Assembly (NCBI GenBank): GCA_028279945.1
Contig: JANQMT010000194.1
Coordinates: 1 to 8,798 of the forward strand
Length of the DNA stretch: 8,798 nucleotides
DNA from: JAKSCF01 sp028279945
GTDB lineage: Bacteria > Bacillota > Clostridia > Peptostreptococcales > JAAYPU01
Direction: 5' to 3'
Numbering within the stretch: position 1 is the first letter of the stretch; the number at the start of each line of letters is the position of its first letter. A model generated the notes under the pieces. The model saw nothing but the letters and a program-made list of their open reading frames with translations, did no database searches and was not told where the DNA came from. Of the stretch, positions 1 through 6,584 are shown in pieces. The position numbers and the translations under genes were made by a program.

Positions 1-25
1 TCTGTTCAACCTTTTTTGTACTCAT
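1..25 (-). CDS. possible start of a downstream gene, cut by the left window edge
   Basis: On the minus strand an ATG at 25-23 opens a frame reading MSTKKVEQ before the sequence ends. It lies 10 bases after the TAA of the radical SAM gene, so it would be the next gene in the same transcript. There is no good Shine-Dalgarno sequence ahead of it, so translation would depend on coupling to the upstream gene. Eight codons are too few to identify a family. If the upstream enzyme belongs to a haem-use operon, a haem-handling partner would be a natural neighbour, but that is only inference. Confidence 0.3.
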
Positions 26-35
26 GATTTTATAA

Positions 36-1250
36 TTATAATAAATCCAAAAACTCTTTGGATATATTATTTCCCCAAAAGATACCTTCTTTAGTGAAGC
101 GTATCTTTTCATCTTTTTTAGAAGCTAATCCTTTATCCAAGATAGTTGCTATAAACCTAGATATTTTTTTATTATTTTTAACTAAGCTGTAATTTTGAGG
201 TATTATGCCTCTTTGCAAATCTCCTTTTATTCTCATGCGCTCCATATATTGAGCATTTAATAGCATGCCTTTTCTTTTACTGAACTGGCTGATGGATTGT
301 CTATATTCATCTAGATTTATCTTATTCATGATGATAAAGCTATTTAAATTTCCTCCCGCACCGGCACCTAAAGGTAAAGTATCTTGTCCGGTATGTCGAT
401 TGATGATATATTTGTATTGATCTCTTTTTACCATTTTTGTTAATTCAATAAAATGATACCCTTCTTTTTCGCTGTTATCAGCTATAGTATCAAACAGCCT
501 CTTATCAACATTGCTATCTCTCTTTATATTTGACTTAAACTTTCCCATGTTCATAAGTGAATATAAAGAAAATCCGGCCAAATCCAGGTCATAAACTTTA
601 TTTAAATCCTGCAAAAGTTCAGCTTCAGTTTGGTTATCATAATTATAAATGATGTCAATATTTATGTTTCTAAACCCTTGGTCCAAAAGTGTTTGAATCT
701 TTTTATAGGCAATATCCCCACTGCCTTTTCTGCCTAATATGGACCTTCCTCTGTCGGAAAAAGTTTGAACGCCTATACTGAGTCTATTGAGGCCTTCGTT
801 CTTAAGCATAATGATTTTATCTTGCTCAAATTCTGTTACAGTTGTTTCAGTAGAAAATTCGGCATCATCAGTGAAATTAAAATTATCCTTTAAAGCACAC
901 AAAATGTCTTTTAAATATTCTTTTTTTAAAGTTGTAGGAGTCCCTCCACCGAAGTAGACTGCATCAAAAACAGTATTTTTAATATAATCAAATTTACTGT
1001 AATTTTCAATTTCTTCTATTACAAGTTTATGATAATCATCAACAGGCTCACTTAAATTTCTTGTTAAACTACAGAAGGTACATATTTTAGTGCAAAAAGG
1101 TACGTGGATGTAGATACACGATTTTTTCTTATTGTGGCTGATACCATTATTTTCATCTAAAAAATCAACCGTTTTTTTGGGACCTCTTATCATACTTACT
1201 TTAAAGTCCATAGAATCGTGATGTGATTTTAATCTTTTTTTTACGTCCAT
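36..1250 (-). CDS. HemN-like radical SAM protein, probable ChuW/HutW-type anaerobic haem-degrading enzyme
   Basis: The 404-residue protein is a HemN-superfamily radical SAM enzyme. The iron-sulfur cluster motif CX3CX2C is at C53, C57 and C60, with the aromatic residue usual before the last cysteine. The SAM-binding GGGTPT is at 101-106 and RLSIGVQTF at 156-164. A C-terminal HemN_C-like region follows. The segment FIELTKMVKR and, after it, LPLGAGAGGN resemble, from memory, the ChuW/HutW group, which opens the haem ring anaerobically and releases iron. They resemble coproporphyrinogen dehydrogenase HemN or the haem chaperone HemW less well. The upstream Fur-like box fits a role in iron scavenging. 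The ATG start has GAGG four bases upstream with a second GAGGGG eleven bases upstream. The radical SAM assignment is near certain; the haem-degradation call is moderate. HemW-like or another HemN homologue remains possible. Confidence 0.82.
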   Translation of the reverse strand: MDVKKRLKSHHDSMDFKVSMIRGPKKTVDFLDENNGISHNKKKSCIYIHVPFCTKICTFCSLTRNLSEPVDDYHKLVIEEIENYSKFDYIKNTVFDAVYFGGGTPTTLKKEYLKDILCALKDNFNFTDDAEFSTETTVTEFEQDKIIMLKNEGLNRLSIGVQTFSDRGRSILGRKGSGDIAYKKIQTLLDQGFRNINIDIIYNYDNQTEAELLQDLNKVYDLDLAGFSLYSLMNMGKFKSNIKRDSNVDKRLFDTIADNSEKEGYHFIELTKMVKRDQYKYIINRHTGQDTLPLGAGAGGNLNSFIIMNKINLDEYRQSISQFSKRKGMLLNAQYMERMRIKGDLQRGIIPQNYSLVKNNKKISRFIATILDKGLASKKDEKIRFTKEGIFWGNNISKEFLDLL

Positions 1251-1329
1251 TGTTCCTCTATCCCCTCTTCTGAAAATACAGCAAAATATATATGATCCAT
1301 AACACTTTAATGAAACCCGTAGTATATCT

Positions 1330-1348
1330 TAAAATGATTATCAGTATC
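1330..1348 (-). promoter_or_regulatory. predicted Fur box upstream of the radical SAM gene
   Basis: Read on the minus strand the site is GATACTGATAATCATTTTA. It matches the classical 19-bp Fur consensus GATAATGATAATCATTATC at 16 of 19 positions, including an unbroken TGATAATCATT core. It lies at about +5 to +23 of the predicted transcript, where bound Fur-Fe(II) would block initiation. Iron repression fits the haem-related enzyme downstream. Confidence 0.7.
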
Positions 1349-1359
1349 ATTTATAATAT

Positions 1360-1388
1360 ATAATATGTCTTCTTATATTTTTTTTCAA
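1360..1388 (-). promoter_or_regulatory. sigma-A promoter of the radical SAM gene
   Basis: On the minus strand a -35 TTGAAA (1388-1383) is followed, after 17 bases, by a -10 TATTAT (1365-1360). Each hexamer differs from consensus at one position. Transcription would start near 1353, giving a leader of about 100 bases that contains the Fur-like box. The region is very AT-rich, so alternative -10 boxes nearby cannot be excluded. Confidence 0.55.
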
Positions 1389-1494
1389 TGCCTTTATGTA
1401 TTTTTATCTAAGTTTAAAAAAAGCTGAGAGTGAAGTGGTTGACTAAGAATGGGCTATAAAAACCGTCTAAAAATATCTATCAAATTATTATTGC

Positions 1495-1527
1495 AAAAAA
1501 ACTAAAAGTCGGGCACGGCGACCCGAC
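1495..1527 (-). terminator. intrinsic terminator of the Lon-like gene
   Basis: On the minus strand the stem GTCGGG (1527-1522) pairs with CCCGAC (1513-1508) around an 8-base loop. It is followed at once by TTTTAGTTTTTT (1507-1496). It begins 20 bases after the stop codon of the Lon-like gene, the expected place. It should insulate that gene from the Fur-type promoter of the next gene. Confidence 0.85.
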
Positions 1528-1546
1528 ACTACACATGGTAACAAGT

Positions 1547-3967
1547 TTATATATTTACTTTCTTTTGTTCATCCGTCTTATCCGTTTTATTAATGGATTT
1601 AGAGTATTTTTTAAGTTTTTCATTGACGAGATAATGAATGCTTCCTTTTGGATATTGATCGTATTCATCTTTTTTGCCTGCAGGTATTCCGGTTAATATT
1701 TCTAATCCTTCATCTATGCTTTTAACAGAATAAACGTTAAATTTCTTTAATCGGACAGCTGCAATGACTTCTTCACTCAGCATTAAATTCTTTACGTTTT
1801 GATGAGGAATCATGACGCCTTGCTGACCGGTTAAGCCTTTTTGCTTACAGACTTTAAAGAACCCTTCAATTTTTTCGTTAACACCGCCTATAGGCTGTAT
1901 TTCACCTCTTTGATTCACCGACCCCGTTACGGCAATATACTGCTTAATAGGTACTTCAGAAAGGCTTGATAAAATGGCGTACAATTCTGTACTGGAAGCA
2001 CTGTCTCCGTCTACGCCTGAATAGAGCTGTTCAAAAACAATACTTGCCGATAACGTCAATGGATGCTCCTGTGCGTATTTATAGCCTAAATATCCATTGA
2101 TAATCATGACACCTTTATCATGTATATGTCCGCTGTTTTTAACTTCTCTTTCAATATTAATCAATCCGGCTCTTCCTTGATAAGTAGACACGGTAATTTT
2201 ACTGGGCTTGCCAAAGCTATACTCACCTGTATCCAAAACAGCCAACCCATTAATAATACCCACTTTCTCTCCGTCAATATCCAGTAAGATGTCACCTGTA
2301 TCAAACATTTCCAGTAACTTTTCTTCATATCGATTATTTCTATAATTTTTTTCTTTAATGGCTTTATCTATATGTCTTACCTCTACAACACCGCTGCTTT
2401 CCTTACTTGCCCATGCATCCGCTTCGAAAATAATATCTGCTATTTTATTAAACCTAGAGCTTAATTTGTTTTGATGACTGGTTAATCTAAAGCTGTATTC
2501 TACAACTTTGCTTACAGCATGTTTATCAAAATGTCTTAAATTTTCTTTCTTACACTGACCGGCAATAAATTGAGCCATCTTAATGATATTTTCATTGTTA
2601 TTATCCATCTCAGTATCAAAATCGGCAACCACCTTAAATAATTTTCTAAACTTTTCATCATGCTGAAAAAGTAACAGGCGTATATATGGATTTCCGATAA
2701 GGATAACCTTAATGTCTAATGGGATTGGTTCAGGCTTTAATGCGATGGGTGATGCAAAACCATAGTTGGCTTCTACGCCTTCTATCGTCACTTGATCTGT
2801 TGTTAGTGCTCTTAGCAAACCTGCCCAAGCAAATGGATTAGATAACACATCCAAGGCCTGTAAAATAATATATCCTCCATTGGCTTGATGTAATGCTCCG
2901 GGTTTTATAAACATAAAATCTGTTTTGGCAACACCCATTTCTGTTTTATAATCGATACTTCCAATTAAATTCTTGTAAGTAGGATTATTTTCCATAATAA
3001 CAGGTGCACATTGTTTTTCACTATTATCAATAAATAAATTAACATTATATCTTTTAAAAAATGATTCTGAGGATGATCCCTGAAGAATCGCTAAAGGATT
3101 ATTTGAAATGCTGTCTTCATTTCTAAACATTGAAATATGTTCTATGATGTCTTCTCGAAGCATATCAAAATACTTGATTAATTTATTATTGAATTTAAAT
3201 TTATTCATAGTTCTTGTAATATAAAGCTCAATAATCTTAGTGGCGATTTCGTTTTCCAGCTTTTTTAACTGATCTTGATATTCTTCTTCTAAATCCTTTA
3301 TTTCATTAAAGACATCTACTGTTTCCAGTGCCAAGGCACTGCTTCTTTCTCTAAGGTCTTCATATTCTTCTCGGGTTAGACTTTTATAATCCTCTTCTTT
3401 CATCATTTTGCCATCTCTAATGGGCATGCTGATAAGTCCTTTTTCAGTTTGTATAAATTTGAAATCGAACTTTTCTGCAATACCATTGAGATTGTTAATC
3501 AACTTTTCAGATTCATCGTCATATTGTTTAAACAAAACACTTTTCATACTCTCATAGTTTTTACTTACAAAAGCATTTTCTATTTCTTTCTTTAGATTAT
3601 TGATCATCCACTCGATTTCATCTTTAAACCTTTTTCCTTCCCCAGGATTAAAGGATAACGCAATGGGTTTTGTATTTTCTTTGAAGTTGTATACATACAC
3701 CCAATCTTGTGGTGGTAATTGAGTACAGGCTTTTCTCTTGCACATCAGGTTAACATAACTATTTCTTCCTGTACCGCTAAGCCCGGAAACATAAATACTG
3801 TAGCCTCTTTTTTTTATTTCGAGACCAAAATCAAGTGCATTTGCAGCTCTTTCTTGACCGATAATGCCTTCCAGCGGCTCAATCTCTTCCGTGGTTTCAA
3901 AGTCTATTGCATCCATATTGAAGGTATTCTTCAAATTTTCTTCAAGTACACTATATTTATCCATCAT
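1547..3967 (-). CDS. Lon-related ATP-binding protease (AAA_32 / peptidase S16 family)
   Basis: The 806-residue protein is a cytoplasmic Lon-like protease of the family with an N-terminal AAA_32-type domain. Near residues 62-70 is a P-loop GLSGTGRNS, with arginine where ATPases normally carry lysine. A charged, probably coiled-coil insertion spans about 195-245. ANGGYIILQALDVL at about 362-375 is the Walker B region, and FRKLFKVVADFD follows at about 440. The C-terminal S16 domain has the catalytic serine in DGDSAS (S656) and the lysine in GGVNEK (K699), 43 residues apart as in E. coli Lon. It lacks the Lon N-terminal substrate domain. I place the start at ATG 3967-3965 because GGAGG (3981-3977) is 9 bases away. 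The longer reading begins at a TTG touching the Shine-Dalgarno sequence. Substrates are unknown; protein quality control is the family expectation. The gene appears monocistronic. Confidence 0.9.
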   Translation of the reverse strand: MMDKYSVLEENLKNTFNMDAIDFETTEEIEPLEGIIGQERAANALDFGLEIKKRGYSIYVSGLSGTGRNSYVNLMCKRKACTQLPPQDWVYVYNFKENTKPIALSFNPGEGKRFKDEIEWMINNLKKEIENAFVSKNYESMKSVLFKQYDDESEKLINNLNGIAEKFDFKFIQTEKGLISMPIRDGKMMKEEDYKSLTREEYEDLRERSSALALETVDVFNEIKDLEEEYQDQLKKLENEIATKIIELYITRTMNKFKFNNKLIKYFDMLREDIIEHISMFRNEDSISNNPLAILQGSSSESFFKRYNVNLFIDNSEKQCAPVIMENNPTYKNLIGSIDYKTEMGVAKTDFMFIKPGALHQANGGYIILQALDVLSNPFAWAGLLRALTTDQVTIEGVEANYGFASPIALKPEPIPLDIKVILIGNPYIRLLLFQHDEKFRKLFKVVADFDTEMDNNNENIIKMAQFIAGQCKKENLRHFDKHAVSKVVEYSFRLTSHQNKLSSRFNKIADIIFEADAWASKESSGVVEVRHIDKAIKEKNYRNNRYEEKLLEMFDTGDILLDIDGEKVGIINGLAVLDTGEYSFGKPSKITVSTYQGRAGLINIEREVKNSGHIHDKGVMIINGYLGYKYAQEHPLTLSASIVFEQLYSGVDGDSASSTELYAILSSLSEVPIKQYIAVTGSVNQRGEIQPIGGVNEKIEGFFKVCKQKGLTGQQGVMIPHQNVKNLMLSEEVIAAVRLKKFNVYSVKSIDEGLEILTGIPAGKKDEYDQYPKGSIHYLVNEKLKKYSKSINKTDKTDEQKKVNI

Positions 3968-4000
3968 GATTCCCAACCTCCATCAAACTCGAATTTACCT

Positions 4001-4050
4001 TAGGTGGAGTGTAATATAGGAATTACACGGATGATATCACATACCACCTA
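4001..4050 (-). promoter_or_regulatory. nested inverted repeats in the Lon-like gene leader
   Basis: Two perfect 7-bp inverted repeats are nested. The inner one is GTGTAAT (4009-4015) with ATTACAC (4022-4028), a 20-bp dyad. The outer one is TAGGTGG (4001-4007) with CCACCTA (4044-4050). The palindrome TGATATCA (4032-4039) lies in the asymmetric gap between them. The element ends about 20 bases before the Shine-Dalgarno sequence. It could be a protein operator or a folded mRNA leader. It does not resemble CIRCE or CtsR heat-shock sites. Confidence 0.4.
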
Positions 4051-4243
4051 TTCCATCTGTATTATTAATGATATGTTCAAAAAGAACTATACGTTCTCTC
4101 TGAAAATAAAAGTTGAACGCACATATGCAGATACGTAATATCATATGCAATTTTTTCTTCAATTATAGCTTGGATTTTAATTTTGACTGATTCAATAGTA
4201 ACACATGAAAAGCATTTTTTTTTGAAAAAGAGGCATCAATTTT

Positions 4244-4807
4244 TCACTCTATGCTTTCTAATATACTGTTAATAATCTTCATATAGTCGTCTTTGCTTCT
4301 GGCTCCCACAAGTGGTTCGCCAATTATTTTGCCTTCTTCATCTATGAAAAATGTAGTAGGCACACCGGGTATTTGGCTGATCAACTGCTCGTATAAGTTT
4401 TTATCCGGAATAATATTGGTAAACTTTACATTACTGCTGTCTAAAATATATTTTGCTGCCTCAATATTTTGATCCTCAGATACATCTACCATAATACCGA
4501 TAAGGTTAACATCTTTATCTTTTAGCTCTTCATAAAGTGGTTGTAAATCGGGCATTTCTTTGATGCATGGTCCACAAAAAGTTCCCCAAATCTTGACGAC
4601 GGTTATTTTGCTCTGTGAAAAGATATCAGAGGTTACAGCGGTTCCATTTATATCTACAGACTCAAAAGTTATGGGTGCACTGCTTTCATCCACTGTTTCT
4701 CCTTCATTACTTTCTTCAACCACTTCTGGCTGATCACCTCCATTACATCCGGTAATCATTGAAAAAATGACCAGAAATACTAAAGCCATCATAATCAATT
4801 TTTTCAA
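4244..4807 (-). CDS. TlpA/ResA-like thiol-disulfide oxidoreductase lipoprotein
   Basis: The 187-residue protein is an extracytoplasmic thioredoxin-fold protein anchored as a lipoprotein. The signal peptide has KK, a hydrophobic stretch to about residue 18, and a lipobox ending ITGC, so C21 would be lipidated after cleavage. An acidic linker (about 25-45) follows. The redox motif is WGTFCGPC, with C78 and C81, and the cis-proline loop is GVPTT with P150. Family members reduce or exchange disulfides in exported proteins, for example in cytochrome c maturation; no client is visible here. The start is TTG at 4807-4805, with AGGAGG (4821-4816) 8 bases upstream. A nearby ATG inside this interval is out of frame, and the in-frame ATGs at codons 6 and 7 would lose the positive n-region. 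It is transcribed divergently from tetR. I found no clear terminator after it. Confidence 0.9.
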   Translation of the reverse strand: MKKLIMMALVFLVIFSMITGCNGGDQPEVVEESNEGETVDESSAPITFESVDINGTAVTSDIFSQSKITVVKIWGTFCGPCIKEMPDLQPLYEELKDKDVNLIGIMVDVSEDQNIEAAKYILDSSNVKFTNIIPDKNLYEQLISQIPGVPTTFFIDEEGKIIGEPLVGARSKDDYMKIINSILESIE

Positions 4808-4903
4808 GAGACATCCCTCCTATATTCTTAATTTTTTAATACTTTAGTATATATTACCCTAAATAGATGAAATCTAACAGCATATTGATCTCCAATCACA
4901 AAC

Positions 4904-4932
4904 TTGACAATTTAATGAATAAATGATAATAT
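4904..4932 (+). promoter_or_regulatory. sigma-A promoter of the tetR gene
   Basis: A perfect -35 TTGACA (4904-4909), a 17-base spacer and a -10 TAATAT (4927-4932) make this the strongest promoter in the window. Transcription would start near 4939, inside the dyad that I propose as the operator. The leader is about 30 bases, and GGAG (4961-4964) sits 6 bases before the ATG. Confidence 0.8.
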
Positions 4933-4946
4933 GACCTCACAGTCAC
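4931..4946 (+). promoter_or_regulatory. predicted TetR-family operator, copy A (tetR promoter)
   Basis: The 16-bp dyad ATGACC-TCAC-AGTCAC has half-sites of the form RTGACY facing each other across 4 bases. It begins at the fifth base of the -10 box and covers the predicted transcription start, a position suited to autorepression. The same arms recur at 5693-5708 before the ABC operon. The link to this regulator is inferred from position and repetition. Confidence 0.55.
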
Positions 4947-4970
4947 TCGAAAAAAAAGAAGGAGATTTAA

Positions 4971-5594
4971 ATGCCAAAACAAACTTTTTTTAATTTACAA
5001 GAACCAAAAAAGAATAAGATCATAGAAAGTGCGCTGGATGAATTTTCTACCTATGATTTCAATACGGCAAGCATTAATCGGATTGTAGAAAAAGCTCAGA
5101 TTGCAAAAGGAAGCTTTTATCAATATTTTGAAGATAAAAAAGATCTATATAAATATATCATCCACCATATCATGGAACATAAAATGCAATATTTCGCTCA
5201 ATGTCATCAGAGTGATAATTTCTTTTCCTATTTTAAAAATTTATTTGACGCAGGCATAAAGTTTGGGACAGAACATCCCAAATATGCATCAATCGCTCTA
5301 TTTCTTCATAACGACACTGCTTTACGTGAAGAAATTTTAGGTGAAATGGAAGAAAAAACTCATGTATATCTCAAATCGCTCCTTGAAAAAGGCCAAAAAA
5401 ACGGAGATATTCGTCAAGAAATAAATCTAGATGTGGCCGCATACTTTTTATATCACCTTAACATAAGTATTGGGGAAATATATTGTAAATCCCATACTCA
5501 GTGGGAAAATAATGAAGATTATAGAGCACTGACCCACAGTGTTATTGATATTTTAGAAAATGGCATAAAAAATCATTCTAAAGAAAAACTATAG
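4971..5594 (+). CDS. TetR/AcrR-family transcriptional regulator
   Basis: The 207-residue protein has the usual size and layout of TetR-family repressors. The N-terminal three-helix DNA-binding domain spans about residues 15-60. Its helix-turn-helix runs from TASINRIVEKAQ through IAKGSFYQYF, followed by the typical DKKDLYKYI. The remaining helical region, about 65-200, would bind a ligand and form the dimer. That part is poorly conserved in the family, so the ligand cannot be predicted. The ATG is preceded by AAGGAGA with good spacing. It sits between a divergent lipoprotein gene and a co-directional ABC export operon starting 134 bases downstream. With the repeated dyad at both promoters, it is most simply a repressor of itself and of the exporter. 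Confidence 0.92.
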   Translation: MPKQTFFNLQEPKKNKIIESALDEFSTYDFNTASINRIVEKAQIAKGSFYQYFEDKKDLYKYIIHHIMEHKMQYFAQCHQSDNFFSYFKNLFDAGIKFGTEHPKYASIALFLHNDTALREEILGEMEEKTHVYLKSLLEKGQKNGDIRQEINLDVAAYFLYHLNISIGEIYCKSHTQWENNEDYRALTHSVIDILENGIKNHSKEKL

Positions 5595-5627
5595 ATATAT
5601 TATTTATTATATACGTTATTAGTAAAA

Positions 5628-5677
5628 AAAGGAAATATTCTTTATATTGCGATAATATTTTAAAGACTATTTCCTTT
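5628..5677 (+). repeat. AT-rich long inverted repeat between tetR and the ABC operon
   Basis: A perfect 10-bp inverted repeat, AAAGGAAATA (5628-5637) and TATTTCCTTT (5668-5677), encloses 30 bases. These contain a second pairing, CTTTA (5640-5644) with TAAAG (5661-5665), and a small inner TATT/AATA pair. It starts 33 bases after the tetR stop. On the plus strand no U-run follows. On the minus strand the right arm is followed by a run of T, although no minus-strand gene lies upstream. It could be a weak or bidirectional terminator or a regulatory structure. Confidence 0.45.
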
Positions 5678-5692
5678 AATATTACCATTATC

Positions 5693-5708
5693 ATGACCAT
5701 CAAGTCAC
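5693..5708 (+). promoter_or_regulatory. predicted TetR-family operator, copy B (ABC operon promoter)
   Basis: ATGACC-ATCA-AGTCAC repeats both 6-base arms of the site at the tetR promoter, with the same 4-base spacing. A possible -10 box, TATCAT (5689-5694), overlaps its first two bases exactly as TAATAT does in copy A. The -35 for this promoter is weak: ACTATT at 17 bases, inside the right arm of the AT-rich inverted repeat. It lies 20 bases before the ABC operon's first codon. Confidence 0.55.
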
Positions 5709-5728
5709 ATGGAAAGGAAGTGTATTAA

Positions 5729-6583
5729 ATGCTACAGGTTGAAAATCTATCCTATTCTTACACCCATGATTCCGATTTAGCAGTACAGGATATCCGGTTT
5801 TCTATTCATCACGGTGAAATATTTGGCTTCTTAGGCCCTAGCGGTGCAGGTAAATCAACAACACAGAATATTCTAATAGGACTGCTCCCCTTACAAAAAG
5901 GCCAGGTTCTATTAGATAAAAAGAATATCTCTTTTAAAGATAAAAACTATTTAAACACAATCGGTGTATCTTTTGAAGCACCTAATGTCTATCGAAAATT
6001 AACCGGTCTGGAAAATTTAAATTTTTATAAAAAGATGTTTGACGGCGATACTGAAGATCCTATGAATCTTTTGAGAATGGTTGGTCTTGAAGATGCTGCT
6101 TCGAAAAAAGCAGAAAGCTATTCTAAAGGCATGCTGCAAAGATTAGTCTTTGCACGCTCTATGATTAATCAACCTAAAATTTGGTTCCTAGATGAACCTA
6201 CTTCAGGCCTTGACCCAACCACTGCTCAAAAGATAAAAAATATCATTATGGAAAAGAAAAAAGAGGGTATTATGACTTTCTTGACAACTCACAACATGTA
6301 TATCGCTGAAGAATTATGTGATACTGTCGCCTTCATAGATCAAGGTAAGCTTAGCGCTGTGGATTCACCTAAAAACCTTAAAATAAAATATGGAGAAAAA
6401 TTGGTTAAAATTGAATATCTGGAGGATGGTCGTCCTTGCACAGAAACCTTATCCACCATCAATATTGAAGATAAATCAAGGCTTAACCATCTGATTTCCA
6501 ATAAAGAAATATTAACCTTACATTCACAGGAAGCAACTTTAGAAACCATATTCACTAAAGTGACCGGTAGGGGGTTGGATTAG
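5729..6583 (+). CDS. ABC transporter ATP-binding subunit (ABC-2 exporter type)
   Basis: The 284-residue protein is the cytoplasmic ATPase that would power the two membrane proteins encoded next. The Walker A motif GPSGAGKST is at 36-44, and the signature is the SKGMLQR variant (about 132-138) in place of LSGGQ. Walker B is IWFLDE (151-156), with the D-loop SGLD at 159-162 and the switch histidine H188 in TTHNM. The Q-loop position reads SFEAPNVY, with glutamate (E83) where glutamine is usual; as I recall, this occurs in the NatA/ABC-2 subgroup. About 70 C-terminal residues beyond the nucleotide-binding domain are typical of this subgroup. AGGAAG lies 8 bases before the ATG. The organisation recalls Rv2688c-type drug exporters, but the substrate cannot be read from the sequence. 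Confidence 0.93.
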   Translation: MLQVENLSYSYTHDSDLAVQDIRFSIHHGEIFGFLGPSGAGKSTTQNILIGLLPLQKGQVLLDKKNISFKDKNYLNTIGVSFEAPNVYRKLTGLENLNFYKKMFDGDTEDPMNLLRMVGLEDAASKKAESYSKGMLQRLVFARSMINQPKIWFLDEPTSGLDPTTAQKIKNIIMEKKKEGIMTFLTTHNMYIAEELCDTVAFIDQGKLSAVDSPKNLKIKYGEKLVKIEYLEDGRPCTETLSTINIEDKSRLNHLISNKEILTLHSQEATLETIFTKVTGRGLD

Positions 6584-6584
6584 C

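Noticed and set aside
1421..1466. GCTGAGA near 1422, reminiscent of the TPP riboswitch core
   Set aside because: The other conserved TPP segments are missing, and no plus-strand gene follows.
3719..4003. A 94-codon plus-strand frame opposite the start of the Lon-like gene
   Set aside because: It is antisense to a well-supported gene, has no good ribosome site, and its translation matches no recognisable family.
4001..4050. Heat-shock control of the Lon-like gene by CIRCE or CtsR sites
   Set aside because: Neither the CIRCE inverted repeat with 9-base spacing nor the tandem AGGTCAAA repeat of CtsR is present.
4083..4097. AGAAC-TATAC-GTTCT as an SOS (LexA) box
   Set aside because: The Gram-positive LexA site is GAAC-N4-GTTC; here the spacer is five bases and the outer CG pair is absent.
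5680..5698. A second Fur box at the ABC operon promoter (minus-strand reading)
   Set aside because: Only 13 of 19 positions match and the downstream half is poor; most of the match comes from the AT-rich -10 region.
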